From: Octadecabacter temperatus
GTDB lineage: Bacteria > Pseudomonadota > Alphaproteobacteria > Rhodobacterales > Rhodobacteraceae
NCBI RefSeq assembly: GCF_001187845.1
Contig: NZ_CP012160.1
Span: forward strand, 558,001 to 622,000
Length of the DNA stretch: 64,000 bases
Direction: 5' to 3'
How positions within the stretch are numbered: the first letter of the stretch is position 1; every line of letters starts with the position of its first letter. Below are positions 55,183 to 63,817 of the stretch, piece by piece. The notes beneath the pieces are model-generated. The model was not told the origin of the DNA and made no database searches. It worked only from the letters and a program-made list of their open reading frames with translations. Made by a program: the position numbers and the translations under genes.

Positions 55183-56130
55183 ATGTTGTCACGTCGTACC
55201 CTTATTGGCGCGCTTAGCGTTGCTGCAACACTTACAATGGCACCCGCTGCATATGCGCAGGATGAAATCTACATCCCGCTCGTATCTAAAGGCTTCCAGC
55301 ACCAGTTCTGGCAGGCCGTCAAAGCAGGCGCCGATCAAGCTGCTGAAGAATTGGGAGTCCGCATCACGTTTGAAGGCCCAGACAATGAAACTATGGTTGA
55401 CCGTCAGATCGACATGCTTGCCGCAGCGCTAGCAAACAACCCTGGTGCTATCGGCTTTGCTGCACTCGACAGCCAAGCAGCGATCCCGCTTCTTCGTCAA
55501 GCATCCGAGGCTGGCATTCCAGTCATCGCGTTTGACAGTGGCGTCGACAGCGACATTCCAGTGTCCACAGCCACGACTGACAACGTCGCAGCCGCCGCAT
55601 TGGCCGCTGACAAGATGGCAGAATTCCTTGGCGGTGAAGGAACTGTTGCAGTCGTTGCACACGACCAGACAAGCCGCACAGGTATCGACCGTCGTGATGG
55701 CTTCCTAAACCAGATGGAATCCGAATACCCAGACATCGAAGTGGTGACTGTACAGTACGGCGCGGGCGATCAGCTTCAGTCTACTGAAGTGGCCAAAGCA
55801 ATCCTGACTGCAAACCCTGACTTGGGCGGCATGTTCGGCACAAACGAGGGTTCTGCCATCGGTATCGTGAACGCGGTGCGTGAAATGGGCTCCGAAGGTG
55901 TGACCATCATCGGTTACGATTCCGGTAAGGCACAGACAGACGCTATCCGTGATGGTCTGATGGCTGGCGCGATCACCCAGAACCCTGTTGGCATCGGCTA
56001 TGAAACTGTAAAAGCTGCCGTGGCTGCGATGAATGGCGAAGAGCTGCCAGAAATCATCGACACAGGTTTCTACTACTACGACCAATCCAACATCGACGAT
56101 GCTGAAATTCAGGCCGTATTGTACGATTGA
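55183..56130 (+). CDS. Sugar ABC transporter substrate-binding protein (RbsB-like)
   Basis: 315 residues from ATG 55183 after AGGAGGAATTATC. A signal peptide (MLSRRTLIGALSVAATLTMAPAAYAQ) and a Peripla_BP_4 fold: IPLVSKGFQHQFWQAVKAGADQAAEELGV, ALDSQAAIPLLRQASEAGIPVIAFDSGVDSD, HDQTSRTGIDRRDGF, GMFGTNEGSAIGIVNAV and GYDSGKAQTDAIRDG. It delivers the sugar, likely L-fucose or a relative, to the permease. A stem-loop follows its stop, which may keep this cistron more abundant than its neighbours. Confidence 0.93.
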   Translation: MLSRRTLIGALSVAATLTMAPAAYAQDEIYIPLVSKGFQHQFWQAVKAGADQAAEELGVRITFEGPDNETMVDRQIDMLAAALANNPGAIGFAALDSQAAIPLLRQASEAGIPVIAFDSGVDSDIPVSTATTDNVAAAALAADKMAEFLGGEGTVAVVAHDQTSRTGIDRRDGFLNQMESEYPDIEVVTVQYGAGDQLQSTEVAKAILTANPDLGGMFGTNEGSAIGIVNAVREMGSEGVTIIGYDSGKAQTDAIRDGLMAGAITQNPVGIGYETVKAAVAAMNGEELPEIIDTGFYYYDQSNIDDAEIQAVLYD

Positions 56131-56141
56131 TCTACGACACG

Positions 56142-56168
56142 TCGCAGCCCTGCCTCCCGGGGCTGCGA
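56142..56168 (+). promoter_or_regulatory. Intercistronic stem-loop after the substrate-binding protein gene
   Basis: TCGCAGCCC (56142-56150) and GGGCTGCGA (56160-56168) form a 9-base GC-rich stem without a following T run. Such hairpins after binding-protein genes often stabilise the upstream mRNA or partly terminate; the role here is inferred. Confidence 0.5.
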
Positions 56169-56200
56169 TACCCCCTTAATATCTAACGTCCGAGGACCAC

Positions 56201-57058
56201 ATGAAACTATTGCGCTACGGCCCCGCAGGCCAAGAAAAACCCGGTTGTCTTGATGCAGAAGGTCGCGTTCGCGATCTTTCGGCCCATGTGGACGATATCG
56301 CAGGCGCGGCCCTGCTTCCTGAAACAATCGCACGACTGAAGTCCTTGGATGTAACCACACTGACCATCGTCGACGGAACACCGCAGGCCGATCTGCGCCT
56401 TGGCCCGTGCGTTGGTCAAACGGGCAAGTTCGTCTGCATCGGCTTGAACTATGCGGACCACGCCGCTGAAAGCGGAATGGACGTGCCGCCAGAACCCGTG
56501 ATCTTTAACAAGTGGACGTCTGCCATTGTTGGCCCCGACGACGAAGTTATCATCCCGCGTGGTTCTCAGAAAACCGATTGGGAAGTCGAACTTGGCGTCG
56601 TGATCGGCAAAGGTGGCGCTTACATTGATGAGGCCAATGCGATGGATCACGTCGCAGGTTTCTGTGTCGTCAACGACGTTTCCGAGCGTGAATACCAAAT
56701 CGAACGTGCGGGGACTTGGGATAAGGGCAAAGGTTGCGATACTTTTGGACCAACGGGTCCTTGGCTGGTCACCCCTGATGAAGTTGGCGATTACGACAAT
56801 CTTTCGATGTGGCTGGAAGTTGATGGTAAGCGCCACCAGAACGGGTCAACCGCGACAATGGTCTACAAGGTGCCGCATCTGATTTCCTATTGTTCCCAGT
56901 TCATGAGCCTTCAACCAGGTGATGTGATCTCAACGGGCACACCTCCTGGTGTTGGGATGGGCTTAAAGCCGCCAACGTATTTATCAGGGGGTGAAACGAT
57001 GCGCCTTGGTATCGAAAAACTAGGCATTCAGACCCAGATGGTCCGGAACGCAACTTAG
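56201..57058 (+). CDS. FAH family hydrolase (probable 2,4-diketo-3-deoxy-L-fuconate hydrolase)
   Basis: 285 residues. N-terminal cap KLLRYGPAGQEKPGCLDAEGRVRDLS, then the fumarylacetoacetase core: CIGLNYADHAAESGMDVPPEPVIFNKW, metal-binding Glu in DWEVELGVVIGKG, VCVVNDVSEREYQ-like VVNDVSEREYQIERAG, GPWLVTPDEVGD and ISTGTPPGVGMG. Members with this cap cleave 2,4-diketo-3-deoxy-L-fuconate to pyruvate and lactate. It closes the rightward arm and completes the pathway. Confidence 0.9.
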   Translation: MKLLRYGPAGQEKPGCLDAEGRVRDLSAHVDDIAGAALLPETIARLKSLDVTTLTIVDGTPQADLRLGPCVGQTGKFVCIGLNYADHAAESGMDVPPEPVIFNKWTSAIVGPDDEVIIPRGSQKTDWEVELGVVIGKGGAYIDEANAMDHVAGFCVVNDVSEREYQIERAGTWDKGKGCDTFGPTGPWLVTPDEVGDYDNLSMWLEVDGKRHQNGSTATMVYKVPHLISYCSQFMSLQPGDVISTGTPPGVGMGLKPPTYLSGGETMRLGIEKLGIQTQMVRNAT

Positions 57059-57197
57059 TGTGACCAGTTGAATACTGCGGGCGGATCGCAAAGGTATGGT
57101 CCGCCCGCGGGTAAGCAGCCTTGCGCTGGTATTGCCAAATTGTATTAGCGGAAAGGTTAACGCATCCTAACCGCGCGGTGGGTTAATCACGGCATTT

Positions 57198-57247
57198 CCA
57201 TACAGCAGCTATACAGTTTCTATACGCATTCTATATGGAATCTAGAT
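57198..57247. repeat. Five direct repeats with exact 11-base period
   Basis: CCATAC (57198), CTATAC (57209), CTATAC (57220), CTATAT (57231) and CTAGAT (57242) recur every 11 bases with unrelated five-base spacers. They lie about 190 bases upstream of the MFS start used here. An 11-base step places each hexamer nearly on the same face of the helix, as expected of a cooperatively bound regulatory site. The rest of 57059-57435 shows no gene that I recognise. Confidence 0.65.
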
Positions 57248-57435
57248 GCGTAGAATCCCGTAAAATAAGGTCATTAACGTCCGATTCGCATAGACTAATT
57301 GAAATCGAAGCCCCTTTGTTAACACTTTGGGCCAAAATCTCGTCGTGGCATATCGCGTGCTTGCTGACCGCAAAGTGCGACATGCTCCCTCAATTTGCAC
57401 TTGCCAGGTCTCGCCAAAAGGCGTCACTTCGCATC

Positions 57436-58638
57436 ATGCAAAACCGCGCCTACATCTTCATCCTCATAACGCTGATGATCGACGCCATCGGCATCGGTCT
57501 GGTATTTCCGATCATGCCGGACTTGATGGATCGGGTCGGGGCAGGAAGCACGGGCGAGGGTGCGCTTTGGGGGGGTATTTTGATGGCATCCTATGCGGGT
57601 GCGCTGTTCATTTTCGCACCCATTATCGGCAGTTTTTCAGATGCTTACGGGCGCAAACCTGTGCTGATCGCAGCGCTTTTAGTGCTGGCGGTGGATTACG
57701 TCATCATGGCGTTGGCAAGTGTGTTTTGGGTCCTTCTTATCGGGCGTATCCTCGCAGGGATTGCAGGGGCGACCTATACGACCGCGACGGCCTATATCGC
57801 CGACATTTCAAGCCCCAAAGAACGCGCAGCACGGTTTGGGATGATCGGGGCGGCCTTCGGGATCGGATTTGTCCTTGGGCCGGCCATTGGCGGCATCGCG
57901 GCTGGCTGGCACATCACAGCCCCGTTCTGGATTGCGGCCGTACTATCGGCAGGCAACGTGGCGTTCGGTTTGTTTGTCCTTCCCGAAAGCCTCGCACCCG
58001 AAAAACGCCGCGCGTTTGGTGTTAGAAACTTGAACCCGTTCGGCGCAATCTTTCAGGCGTTCAAAATCCCAAACCTAGCGATCCCATTGATCTGCCTGTT
58101 TATTTTTGAGCTCGCCAATATGGTCTACCCAACCCTTTGGGCGTTCTTCACGCGTGAATTATTCGACTGGTCGACACTACTGATCGGCATTTCCCTTGCC
58201 GGATACGGGATACTTCTGGCGGGCGTGCAGGGCGGTTTGATGCCAGTGATGATCAACCGATTGGGCGAGTTCCGCACGCTTCAACTCGGGATGATCGCCG
58301 CCCTTATTGGCTTCGTCGGTTTTGGCGTGATCTCAACCGTCATGGGCCTTGTCATCGTTCTAATATTTGCAGCGTTCTCAGACCTTTCACCGCCGATGAT
58401 GACGGCGATGGCGTCCAATATCGCGCGGGAGGACCAGCAGGGGCTTGTGCAAGGCGTGATTGCATCCATGGCCTCAATTGCGGCGTTTTTGGCCCCATTG
58501 GGATCTACCTGGGTATTTGAAGCCTATGTGGACAACAATGGAATCTACCTGCCTGGAGCACCGTTTCTAATGGGCGGAATCCTTATTTTATTGATGTACC
58601 CGTTGATCATGCGGCTGCGCAGTCACGCCCAATCATGA
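57436..58638 (+). CDS. MFS drug-efflux-like transporter (TetA/TCR type)
   Basis: 400 residues from ATG 57436 (MQNRAYIFILITLMIDAIGIGLVFPIMPDL), where the first membrane segment begins; the frame is open back to 57235 but the extra residues are polar and the repeats lie there. Signatures of the TCR/Tet group: GSFSDAYGRKPVLI (loop 2-3), IGRILAGIAGATYTTATAYIADIS and MIGAAFGIGFVLGPAIGG (motif C of antiporters). Likely a proton-coupled exporter with unknown substrate. No tetR-like gene is adjacent. The ribosome site is weak, so the start is the least sure point. Confidence 0.87.
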   Translation: MQNRAYIFILITLMIDAIGIGLVFPIMPDLMDRVGAGSTGEGALWGGILMASYAGALFIFAPIIGSFSDAYGRKPVLIAALLVLAVDYVIMALASVFWVLLIGRILAGIAGATYTTATAYIADISSPKERAARFGMIGAAFGIGFVLGPAIGGIAAGWHITAPFWIAAVLSAGNVAFGLFVLPESLAPEKRRAFGVRNLNPFGAIFQAFKIPNLAIPLICLFIFELANMVYPTLWAFFTRELFDWSTLLIGISLAGYGILLAGVQGGLMPVMINRLGEFRTLQLGMIAALIGFVGFGVISTVMGLVIVLIFAAFSDLSPPMMTAMASNIAREDQQGLVQGVIASMASIAAFLAPLGSTWVFEAYVDNNGIYLPGAPFLMGGILILLMYPLIMRLRSHAQS

Positions 58639-58736
58639 TCCAATCACGAAAATGAATCTTTGGCTTAAATCTGCCGTCTTTTACATCTAGGGTTGTCGTT
58701 GGATGGATAATGGCTCTTGAGGGCCGACGGTAAGAC

Positions 58737-59087
58737 ATGAAACGACTAAGAAATCACCTTATCGGGGTGGATCACGGTGACGTGGTCCTGTTCTCGGATT
58801 TTGAGCATGACGGCGTCATGTGGACGGGCGAAGGCGCCCGCCAAACCCGTGCGCATGTGGAATTTCCCGAAAGTTTCCGCGCGCCGCCCGCTGTGCAAGT
58901 GAACCTATCCATGTGGGACATGGCCAGCGATACCAACGCCCGAGCTGACGTCCAATCCGAAGACATCACCAACGAAGGTTTTGCCATCGTGTTTCGCACA
59001 TGGGGCGACACCAAAATCGCCCGCGTACGCGTCGCGTGGCAGGCGATTGGTGAGTTACGTCAAGCGGACGAATGGGATGTTTACTAA
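58737..59087 (+). CDS. H-type lectin domain protein
   Basis: 116 residues. The H_lectin pattern is visible: GDVVLFSDFEHDGVMWTGEGARQTRAHVEFPESFRAPPAVQVNLSMWDMA, then FAIVFRTWGDTKIARVRVAWQAIGE. In eukaryotes this fold binds GalNAc; in Rhodobacterales the small single-domain form is common and uncharacterised. It has no signal peptide. It converges on prs with 11 bases between. Confidence 0.82.
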   Translation: MKRLRNHLIGVDHGDVVLFSDFEHDGVMWTGEGARQTRAHVEFPESFRAPPAVQVNLSMWDMASDTNARADVQSEDITNEGFAIVFRTWGDTKIARVRVAWQAIGELRQADEWDVY

Positions 59088-59098
59088 GCGGCGCTTAG

Positions 59099-60118
59099 TT
59101 AGCTACCCGTGTACATGTTCTCGTAAATCGGCTGCAGTGTCTTGTGATCAAACAAGGATGATACGGATGTACCGTTCCATGTGTTCAAGATCGCTTGGGC
59201 AAACATCGGTGCGGTCGGCACGATGCGGATTTGTTCGCATGCTTTGACAGCATCAGTCGGCTCAATCGTGTCGGTGATAACCAGATGCTTCATCACGGAA
59301 TTGCCGATCCGTTCAATCGCAGGGCCGGACAGCACGCCGTGTGTGATGTAGGAATGCACTTCCTTCGCGCCGTGTTCCATCAACACTTCAGCCGCTTTGC
59401 AAAGCGTACCCGCCGTATCAACGATGTCGTCTACGATCAGACAGACGCGGTCTTTCACGTCCCCGATAACAGTCATCTCTGCAACTTCACCCGGCTTGCC
59501 GCGACGTTTGTCGACGATGGACAATGGCGCACCAATGCGCTGCGCAAGGTCACGTGCACGGGCCACACCACCAACATCAGGTGAAACAACCATGACTTCT
59601 TCCATCTGACCTTTGAAATGGTGCATCGCGTCCAGCGCGAACACAGGCGACGCATATAGGTTGTCGACTGGAATATCGAAAAAGCCCTGAATTTGTGTCG
59701 CGTGCAGATCAAGTGTCAGGATACGTTCGATGCCGGCTTCGACCAGCATGTTCGCAACCAACTTGGCAGTGATCGGCGTGCGTGCCTTTGAACGGCGATC
59801 TTGGCGGGCGTAGCCAAAGTAAGGGATCACCGCAGTGATGCGGTCAGCGGACGAGCGACGCAATGCATCTGAAATGATCAGAAGTTCCATCAGGTTATCG
59901 TTGGCAGGGTTCGATGTCGGCTGGATGATGAACATATCCTCGCCGCGTACGTTCTCATAGACCTCGACGAAAATCTCACCATCGTTGAACCGTTCTACCC
60001 GCGCATCCACAAGGCCGACGTTAATACCGCGATGCATGGACATGCGTTTGGCGACGGCTTCGGCCAATGGCATATTGGCGTTTCCGGAGATGAGTTTTGG
60101 TTCAATGAGGTTTGGCAT
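59099..60118 (-). CDS. prs: Ribose-phosphate pyrophosphokinase
   Basis: 339 residues from ATG 60118 ([26 protein letters not shown]); the frame back to 60190 adds unrelated residues. Signatures: [88 protein letters not shown] and the PRPP loop [19 protein letters not shown]. It makes PRPP from ribose 5-phosphate and ATP for nucleotide, His and Trp synthesis. Slightly longer than the usual 310-315 residues. Confidence 0.97.
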   Translation of the reverse strand: MPNLIEPKLISGNANMPLAEAVAKRMSMHRGINVGLVDARVERFNDGEIFVEVYENVRGEDMFIIQPTSNPANDNLMELLIISDALRRSSADRITAVIPYFGYARQDRRSKARTPITAKLVANMLVEAGIERILTLDLHATQIQGFFDIPVDNLYASPVFALDAMHHFKGQMEEVMVVSPDVGGVARARDLAQRIGAPLSIVDKRRGKPGEVAEMTVIGDVKDRVCLIVDDIVDTAGTLCKAAEVLMEHGAKEVHSYITHGVLSGPAIERIGNSVMKHLVITDTIEPTDAVKACEQIRIVPTAPMFAQAILNTWNGTSVSSLFDHKTLQPIYENMYTGS

Positions 60119-60215
60119 GTGGCAGGGTCCCGATATGTCAGATTCGCAGCGTTGACACGGGGTAGCACGTCCGTAGGGTCGCACCAACAAAGCAGCGCGA
60201 TTTTAGGAGCACCAA

Positions 60216-60812
60216 ATGCCGAATATTGACTATTACTTTGCGACCATCTCTCCGTTCACCTATTTGGCAGGGCCGGAGTTCGAACAGATCGTGCAGAAAC
60301 ACGGTGCGACCGTCACTTACAAGCCACTCGACATCATGGCGTTGTTTGCTGCCACGGGCGGTGTCCCACCCGGTCAGCGCCACATCAACCGTCAGGAATA
60401 TCGCCTGCAAGACATGCGCCGTCGTGCTATTGTCGCTGGGTTACCGCTCAGCGAAAAGCCGGCCTTCTTCCCAACAAACATGGCACCGTCATCCTATGCG
60501 ATCATCGCCGCGCAAAACGCCGGTGGCAATGTCGGGGCATTGGTGAATGCACTGACGCGCAGTGTTTGGGCTGACGACAAAAACATCGCCGAAGACGACG
60601 TGATCCGCGACTGTTTGAAAGAAACTGGGTTTGATCCGGCGCTGGCTGATAGCGGCCTTTTAGAAGGTGCAGAAACCTATGCGCGCAACCTAGAAGAAGC
60701 GGTTTCCAAAGGCGTCTTTGGCGCGCCATTCTTTATCTCTGACAAAGATGAACGCTTCTGGGGCCAAGACCGCCTAGACGATCTCGATCGCCACCTATCC
60801 GGCGAGTTTTAA
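60216..60812 (+). CDS. 2-hydroxychromene-2-carboxylate isomerase-like (DsbA/GST kappa) protein
   Basis: 198 residues, thioredoxin-like DsbA fold. NIDYYFATISPFTYLAGPEFEQI and VTYKPLDIMALFAATGG at the start, a central helical insertion with AFFPTNMAPSSYAIIAAQN and the end VFGAPFFISDKDERFWGQDRLDDLDRHL are typical of HCCA isomerases and glutathione transferase kappa-like proteins. It lacks CxxC, so it is not an oxidoreductase of the DsbA kind; glutathione-dependent isomerase activity is inferred. Its stop overlaps the convergent threonine aldolase gene by four bases. Confidence 0.88.
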   Translation: MPNIDYYFATISPFTYLAGPEFEQIVQKHGATVTYKPLDIMALFAATGGVPPGQRHINRQEYRLQDMRRRAIVAGLPLSEKPAFFPTNMAPSSYAIIAAQNAGGNVGALVNALTRSVWADDKNIAEDDVIRDCLKETGFDPALADSGLLEGAETYARNLEEAVSKGVFGAPFFISDKDERFWGQDRLDDLDRHLSGEF

Positions 60813-61849
60813 GCTTTTAGGGCGGCGAGGAATTCATCCACGCCGTCCGAGCCAACTGACCAATCACAAACAAGGCGGCCTGTAACAAGGTCGTCGTCGC
60901 CACCTTCAAGTGACCCCATTACATAGTATTCAGCACCTGCTGCTTGCAGCTTTTTGTGCACGCCACGCGGTGCATCAAAGAACATCAAATTGGCTTCGGG
61001 TTCATAGGGAAACGTCACTGCATTTGATCCGAGCAAACCTTCGGCCAACCGCTGACCCGCGGCGTTGGCACTGGTCGCCAGTTCAAGCCACAAATCGTCC
61101 GTCAGGTATGCTTCCATCTGCGCACTTAAGTAGCGGTGCTTAGACGACAAATGCGCCCCACGTTTGCGGCGCAGTTCAAATTCCCATGCGTGTTTGGGGT
61201 CAAAGAAGATTACCGCTTCAACACCCATCAACCCGTTTTTGGTGCCGCCAAAACAGACGCAATCAATGCCTGCTTTCCATGTCATTTCCGCAGGTGTGCA
61301 GCCCAAGCTTACAATCGCATTGGCGAAACGCGCACCATCAAGGTGTGTTGTAAGACCGAACTCTTTGGCGACAGCGGTTAGCGCCTTTAGTTCGCCTTGC
61401 GTATAAACGGTCCCTTTTTCGGTGACTTGCGTGATGGATACTGGGCCACGTTGCGGCCCGTGAACGCCGCGGGTTTCTTCATCCTCGATGGCCGCCCGCA
61501 ATGTCGTAGGGGTCATCTTGGCGTTTTCATCGCCCACCAATGTCAGTTTTGCACCGCTATAAAATTCAGGCGCGTTACATTCATCTTCGTTGATGTGGGA
61601 CAGCTTAGTGCAGAAAATCGTCTGCCAAGGTTCGGCTAACGTCGCCAACGCAATCGAGTTCGCAGCCGTGCCAGTTGATACCAAATAGACAGCCGCTTCA
61701 GGGGCTTCAAACAACTCGCGGATCATGTCGCGCACGCGGTCCATTTCGGCGTCCGCGCCATAGCCAAAACGGTAACCTTCGTTGGCGCGCATCAGGGCCT
61801 CCATCACTTTTGGATGGGCTGGACCAGAATTGTCAGAGGCGAAAAACAT
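60809..61849 (-). CDS. ltaE: Low-specificity L-threonine aldolase
   Basis: 346 residues, PLP fold type I. FASDNSGPAHPKVMEALMRAN, YGADAEMDRVRDMIRELFE, STGTAANSIALATL, THLDGARFANAIVSLG and the PLP lysine in CVCFGGTKNGLMGVEAV identify the beta-eliminating-lyase type threonine aldolase, which splits L-threonine or allo-threonine to glycine and acetaldehyde. The ATG overlaps the stop of the YcgN-like gene by one base, so it is the last gene of a tightly packed run with ribF. Confidence 0.92.
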   Translation of the reverse strand: MFFASDNSGPAHPKVMEALMRANEGYRFGYGADAEMDRVRDMIRELFEAPEAAVYLVSTGTAANSIALATLAEPWQTIFCTKLSHINEDECNAPEFYSGAKLTLVGDENAKMTPTTLRAAIEDEETRGVHGPQRGPVSITQVTEKGTVYTQGELKALTAVAKEFGLTTHLDGARFANAIVSLGCTPAEMTWKAGIDCVCFGGTKNGLMGVEAVIFFDPKHAWEFELRRKRGAHLSSKHRYLSAQMEAYLTDDLWLELATSANAAGQRLAEGLLGSNAVTFPYEPEANLMFFDAPRGVHKKLQAAGAEYYVMGSLEGGDDDLVTGRLVCDWSVGSDGVDEFLAALKA

Positions 61850-62319
61850 TAGAGTGGCTCCTCAATGATATGATCTTCCCAGTCGTCTTCAGGGGTATTG
61901 GCCTCAGATATGGTTAGGCCCTGAACCGATACGCCCGCATCATGCACAGATTGCGCATTTCCTGACACAAGCGGATGCCAATGGAAAAGGTTTTTCCCCT
62001 CAAAGACAAGACGGTAGGCGCACGTTTGCGGCAGCCAGTACATATTGTCCTCAATCGTCTTTGGGGTCAGCACGATGCACTCTGGCACATACTGGTGGCG
62101 CTTAGGGTAAAGCGAACAGTGGCAGCTGCTATCATCAAGCAGTTTGCATGCCACACGTGTCATAACGACTTCGCCGCTGCCCTCATCTTCTAGCTTGTTT
62201 AGACAGCACTTACCGCAGCCGTCACACAGGGCTTCCCATTCGGTTTTGGTCAGTTTTGATAGGGGGATGTTTGACCAAAATTCTGGCCGGATATCGCTGC
62301 GATCTATGGGATCAGACAT
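61849..62319 (-). CDS. YcgN/UPF0260 family cysteine cluster protein
   Basis: 156 residues. EFWSNIPLSKLTKTEWEALCDGCGKCCLNKLED carries the Cys cluster (CxxCxxCC), and CKLLDDSSCHCSLYPKRHQYVPECIVL plus LPQTCAYRLVFEGKNLFHWHPLVSG complete the UPF0260 pattern. The Cys spacing suggests a metal or Fe-S site; function is unknown. The start overlaps ribF by eight bases and its stop overlaps ltaE by one. Confidence 0.92.
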   Translation of the reverse strand: MSDPIDRSDIRPEFWSNIPLSKLTKTEWEALCDGCGKCCLNKLEDEGSGEVVMTRVACKLLDDSSCHCSLYPKRHQYVPECIVLTPKTIEDNMYWLPQTCAYRLVFEGKNLFHWHPLVSGNAQSVHDAGVSVQGLTISEANTPEDDWEDHIIEEPL

Positions 62320-63244
62320 CGTTCAGGATCTCGCGCGCACGTACGCAATCCGCGTCGATTTGGGCGATTAACGCGTCGAGGCCATCAAATTTTTCTTCGC
62401 CCCGCAAATAATCAACCAGCGCGATGCTAAGGCGTGCACCGTAAAGGTCGCCTGAAAAATCAAAGAGATATGTTTCGCAATTTGGTACGTCGCCGTCAAA
62501 CATCGGGCGAATACCGATTGAGGCTGCGCCATCGTAGGTGCCTTTATGCGGCCCCTCAAGAACGTCGACTTTCACCGCGTATACGCCGAACTTTGGCGGA
62601 TGCAGTCCTTCGATAGACATGTTGGCGGTAGGATACCCAAGATCACGACCGCGTTGTTCACCCGAGATGACAGGGCCGTCGATGCGATGCCAATGGCCCA
62701 ACATTTCTGCTGCGATACGGGGTGTTCCATCCGTAAGGGATTGGCGGATCGCTGTTGAGGACACATCACCAGAGGTCGTAGCAAGAAGAGGGGCGATCGT
62801 AACGCCAAAACCCATCTCCAGACCAAAGGCTTTCAGGTCTTGCGCCGTTCCCGCACGACCTTGGCCGAAGCAAAAGTCTTCGCCGACCACAACATGGGTT
62901 AAACCTAGGTGATCTTTGATAATTGTTTGCGCAAATTCTTCAGGCGTAAGGGCGGCAAGGGCTTCATTGAATGGCACTTGATACAGACGCTCAACGTCCA
63001 GTTTTTCAAGGCGACTGGCCTTGGATGCCGCATTCATGAGGCGAAAGGGTGGGGCGTTTGGCGCGAAGTATTCGCGGGGATGCGGCTCAAACGTGAGGAT
63101 ACCCAAGGGCGCGCCGTTTGCGACGCTGCGCGTCAGGTCGATCACCGCTTGATGGCCAAGGTGGACACCGTCAAAATTACCGATGGCCGCAGCTGCGCCG
63201 CGATCTTCAGGAGCAATAAAAAATGGGTCACGAATAATGCGCAT
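62312..63244 (-). CDS. ribF: Bifunctional riboflavin kinase / FAD synthetase
   Basis: 310 residues. N-terminal FMN adenylyltransferase domain: AAIGNFDGVHLGHQAVI (nucleotidyl transferase HxGH-like), LTFEPHPREYF, VVGEDFCFGQGRAGT and SSTAIRQSLTDG. C-terminal riboflavin kinase domain: GQVISGEQRGRDLGYPTANM-like VISGEQRGRDLGYPTANM, GVYAVKV and ASIGIRPMFDGDVPNCETYLFDF. It makes FMN and FAD from riboflavin and ATP. Upstream lies the MaoC-like gene, 35 bases away. Confidence 0.96.
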   Translation of the reverse strand: MRIIRDPFFIAPEDRGAAAAIGNFDGVHLGHQAVIDLTRSVANGAPLGILTFEPHPREYFAPNAPPFRLMNAASKASRLEKLDVERLYQVPFNEALAALTPEEFAQTIIKDHLGLTHVVVGEDFCFGQGRAGTAQDLKAFGLEMGFGVTIAPLLATTSGDVSSTAIRQSLTDGTPRIAAEMLGHWHRIDGPVISGEQRGRDLGYPTANMSIEGLHPPKFGVYAVKVDVLEGPHKGTYDGAASIGIRPMFDGDVPNCETYLFDFSGDLYGARLSIALVDYLRGEEKFDGLDALIAQIDADCVRAREILNDV

Positions 63245-63279
63245 GGGGTTGGGTAACGCGCCCTTGCGCGAGGTTCAAG

Positions 63280-63723
63280 TCAGTCGAATTTGCGCGAGGG
63301 TGCGAGAACGATTGCTTCGCCCTTAAGGACCTTTTTGCCATCGATTTCGCAATGGGTATCCATGGTGACACGGCGCTTGCCGATGTCCATGTCGGTAACT
63401 GTTACAATGGCATCCACCATGTCGCCCGGACGCACAGGGGCCAGGAATTTAAGGGACTGACCTAGGTAGACCGTGCCGTGGCCCGGCAGCTGTTCACCAA
63501 TAACCGCCGAAATCAGGCCCGCCGTCAGCATACCATGGGCGATGCGGCCTTCAAAGATCGTCTCGTTTGCATAATCATCATCGAGATGGACAGGGTTATG
63601 ATCTGTCGAAATCTCGGCAAACAATTCGATGTCGCGATCGGTAATTATCTTGCGCAATGAGCGCGACATACCGATTTCGATGTCTTCAATACAAACGGTT
63701 CCGCGGTGGTCATTGTCGAGCAT
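63280..63723 (-). CDS. MaoC family dehydratase (R-specific enoyl-CoA hydratase-like)
   Basis: 147 residues from ATG 63723 (MLDNDHRGTV), with GGA seven bases upstream; an ATG four codons earlier at 63735 is possible. The hot-dog hydratase motif is complete: AEISTDHNPVHLDDDYANETIFEGRIAHGMLTAGLISAVIGEQLPG, with catalytic Asp and His in the D-x(4)-H pattern, and YLGQSLKFLAPVRPGD. It hydrates or dehydrates enoyl-CoA thioesters. It sits between a HAD hydrolase and ribF on the same strand, probably one operon. Confidence 0.9.
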   Translation of the reverse strand: MLDNDHRGTVCIEDIEIGMSRSLRKIITDRDIELFAEISTDHNPVHLDDDYANETIFEGRIAHGMLTAGLISAVIGEQLPGHGTVYLGQSLKFLAPVRPGDMVDAIVTVTDMDIGKRRVTMDTHCEIDGKKVLKGEAIVLAPSRKFD

Positions 63724-63817
63724 ATTATCATCCATCGAGTAACAAAAATTCTTCTATACCATGATAGTTGAAATATTATTACTTTGCAGGCGCAGCATTT
63801 GTCAAGGCATTCTTAAC

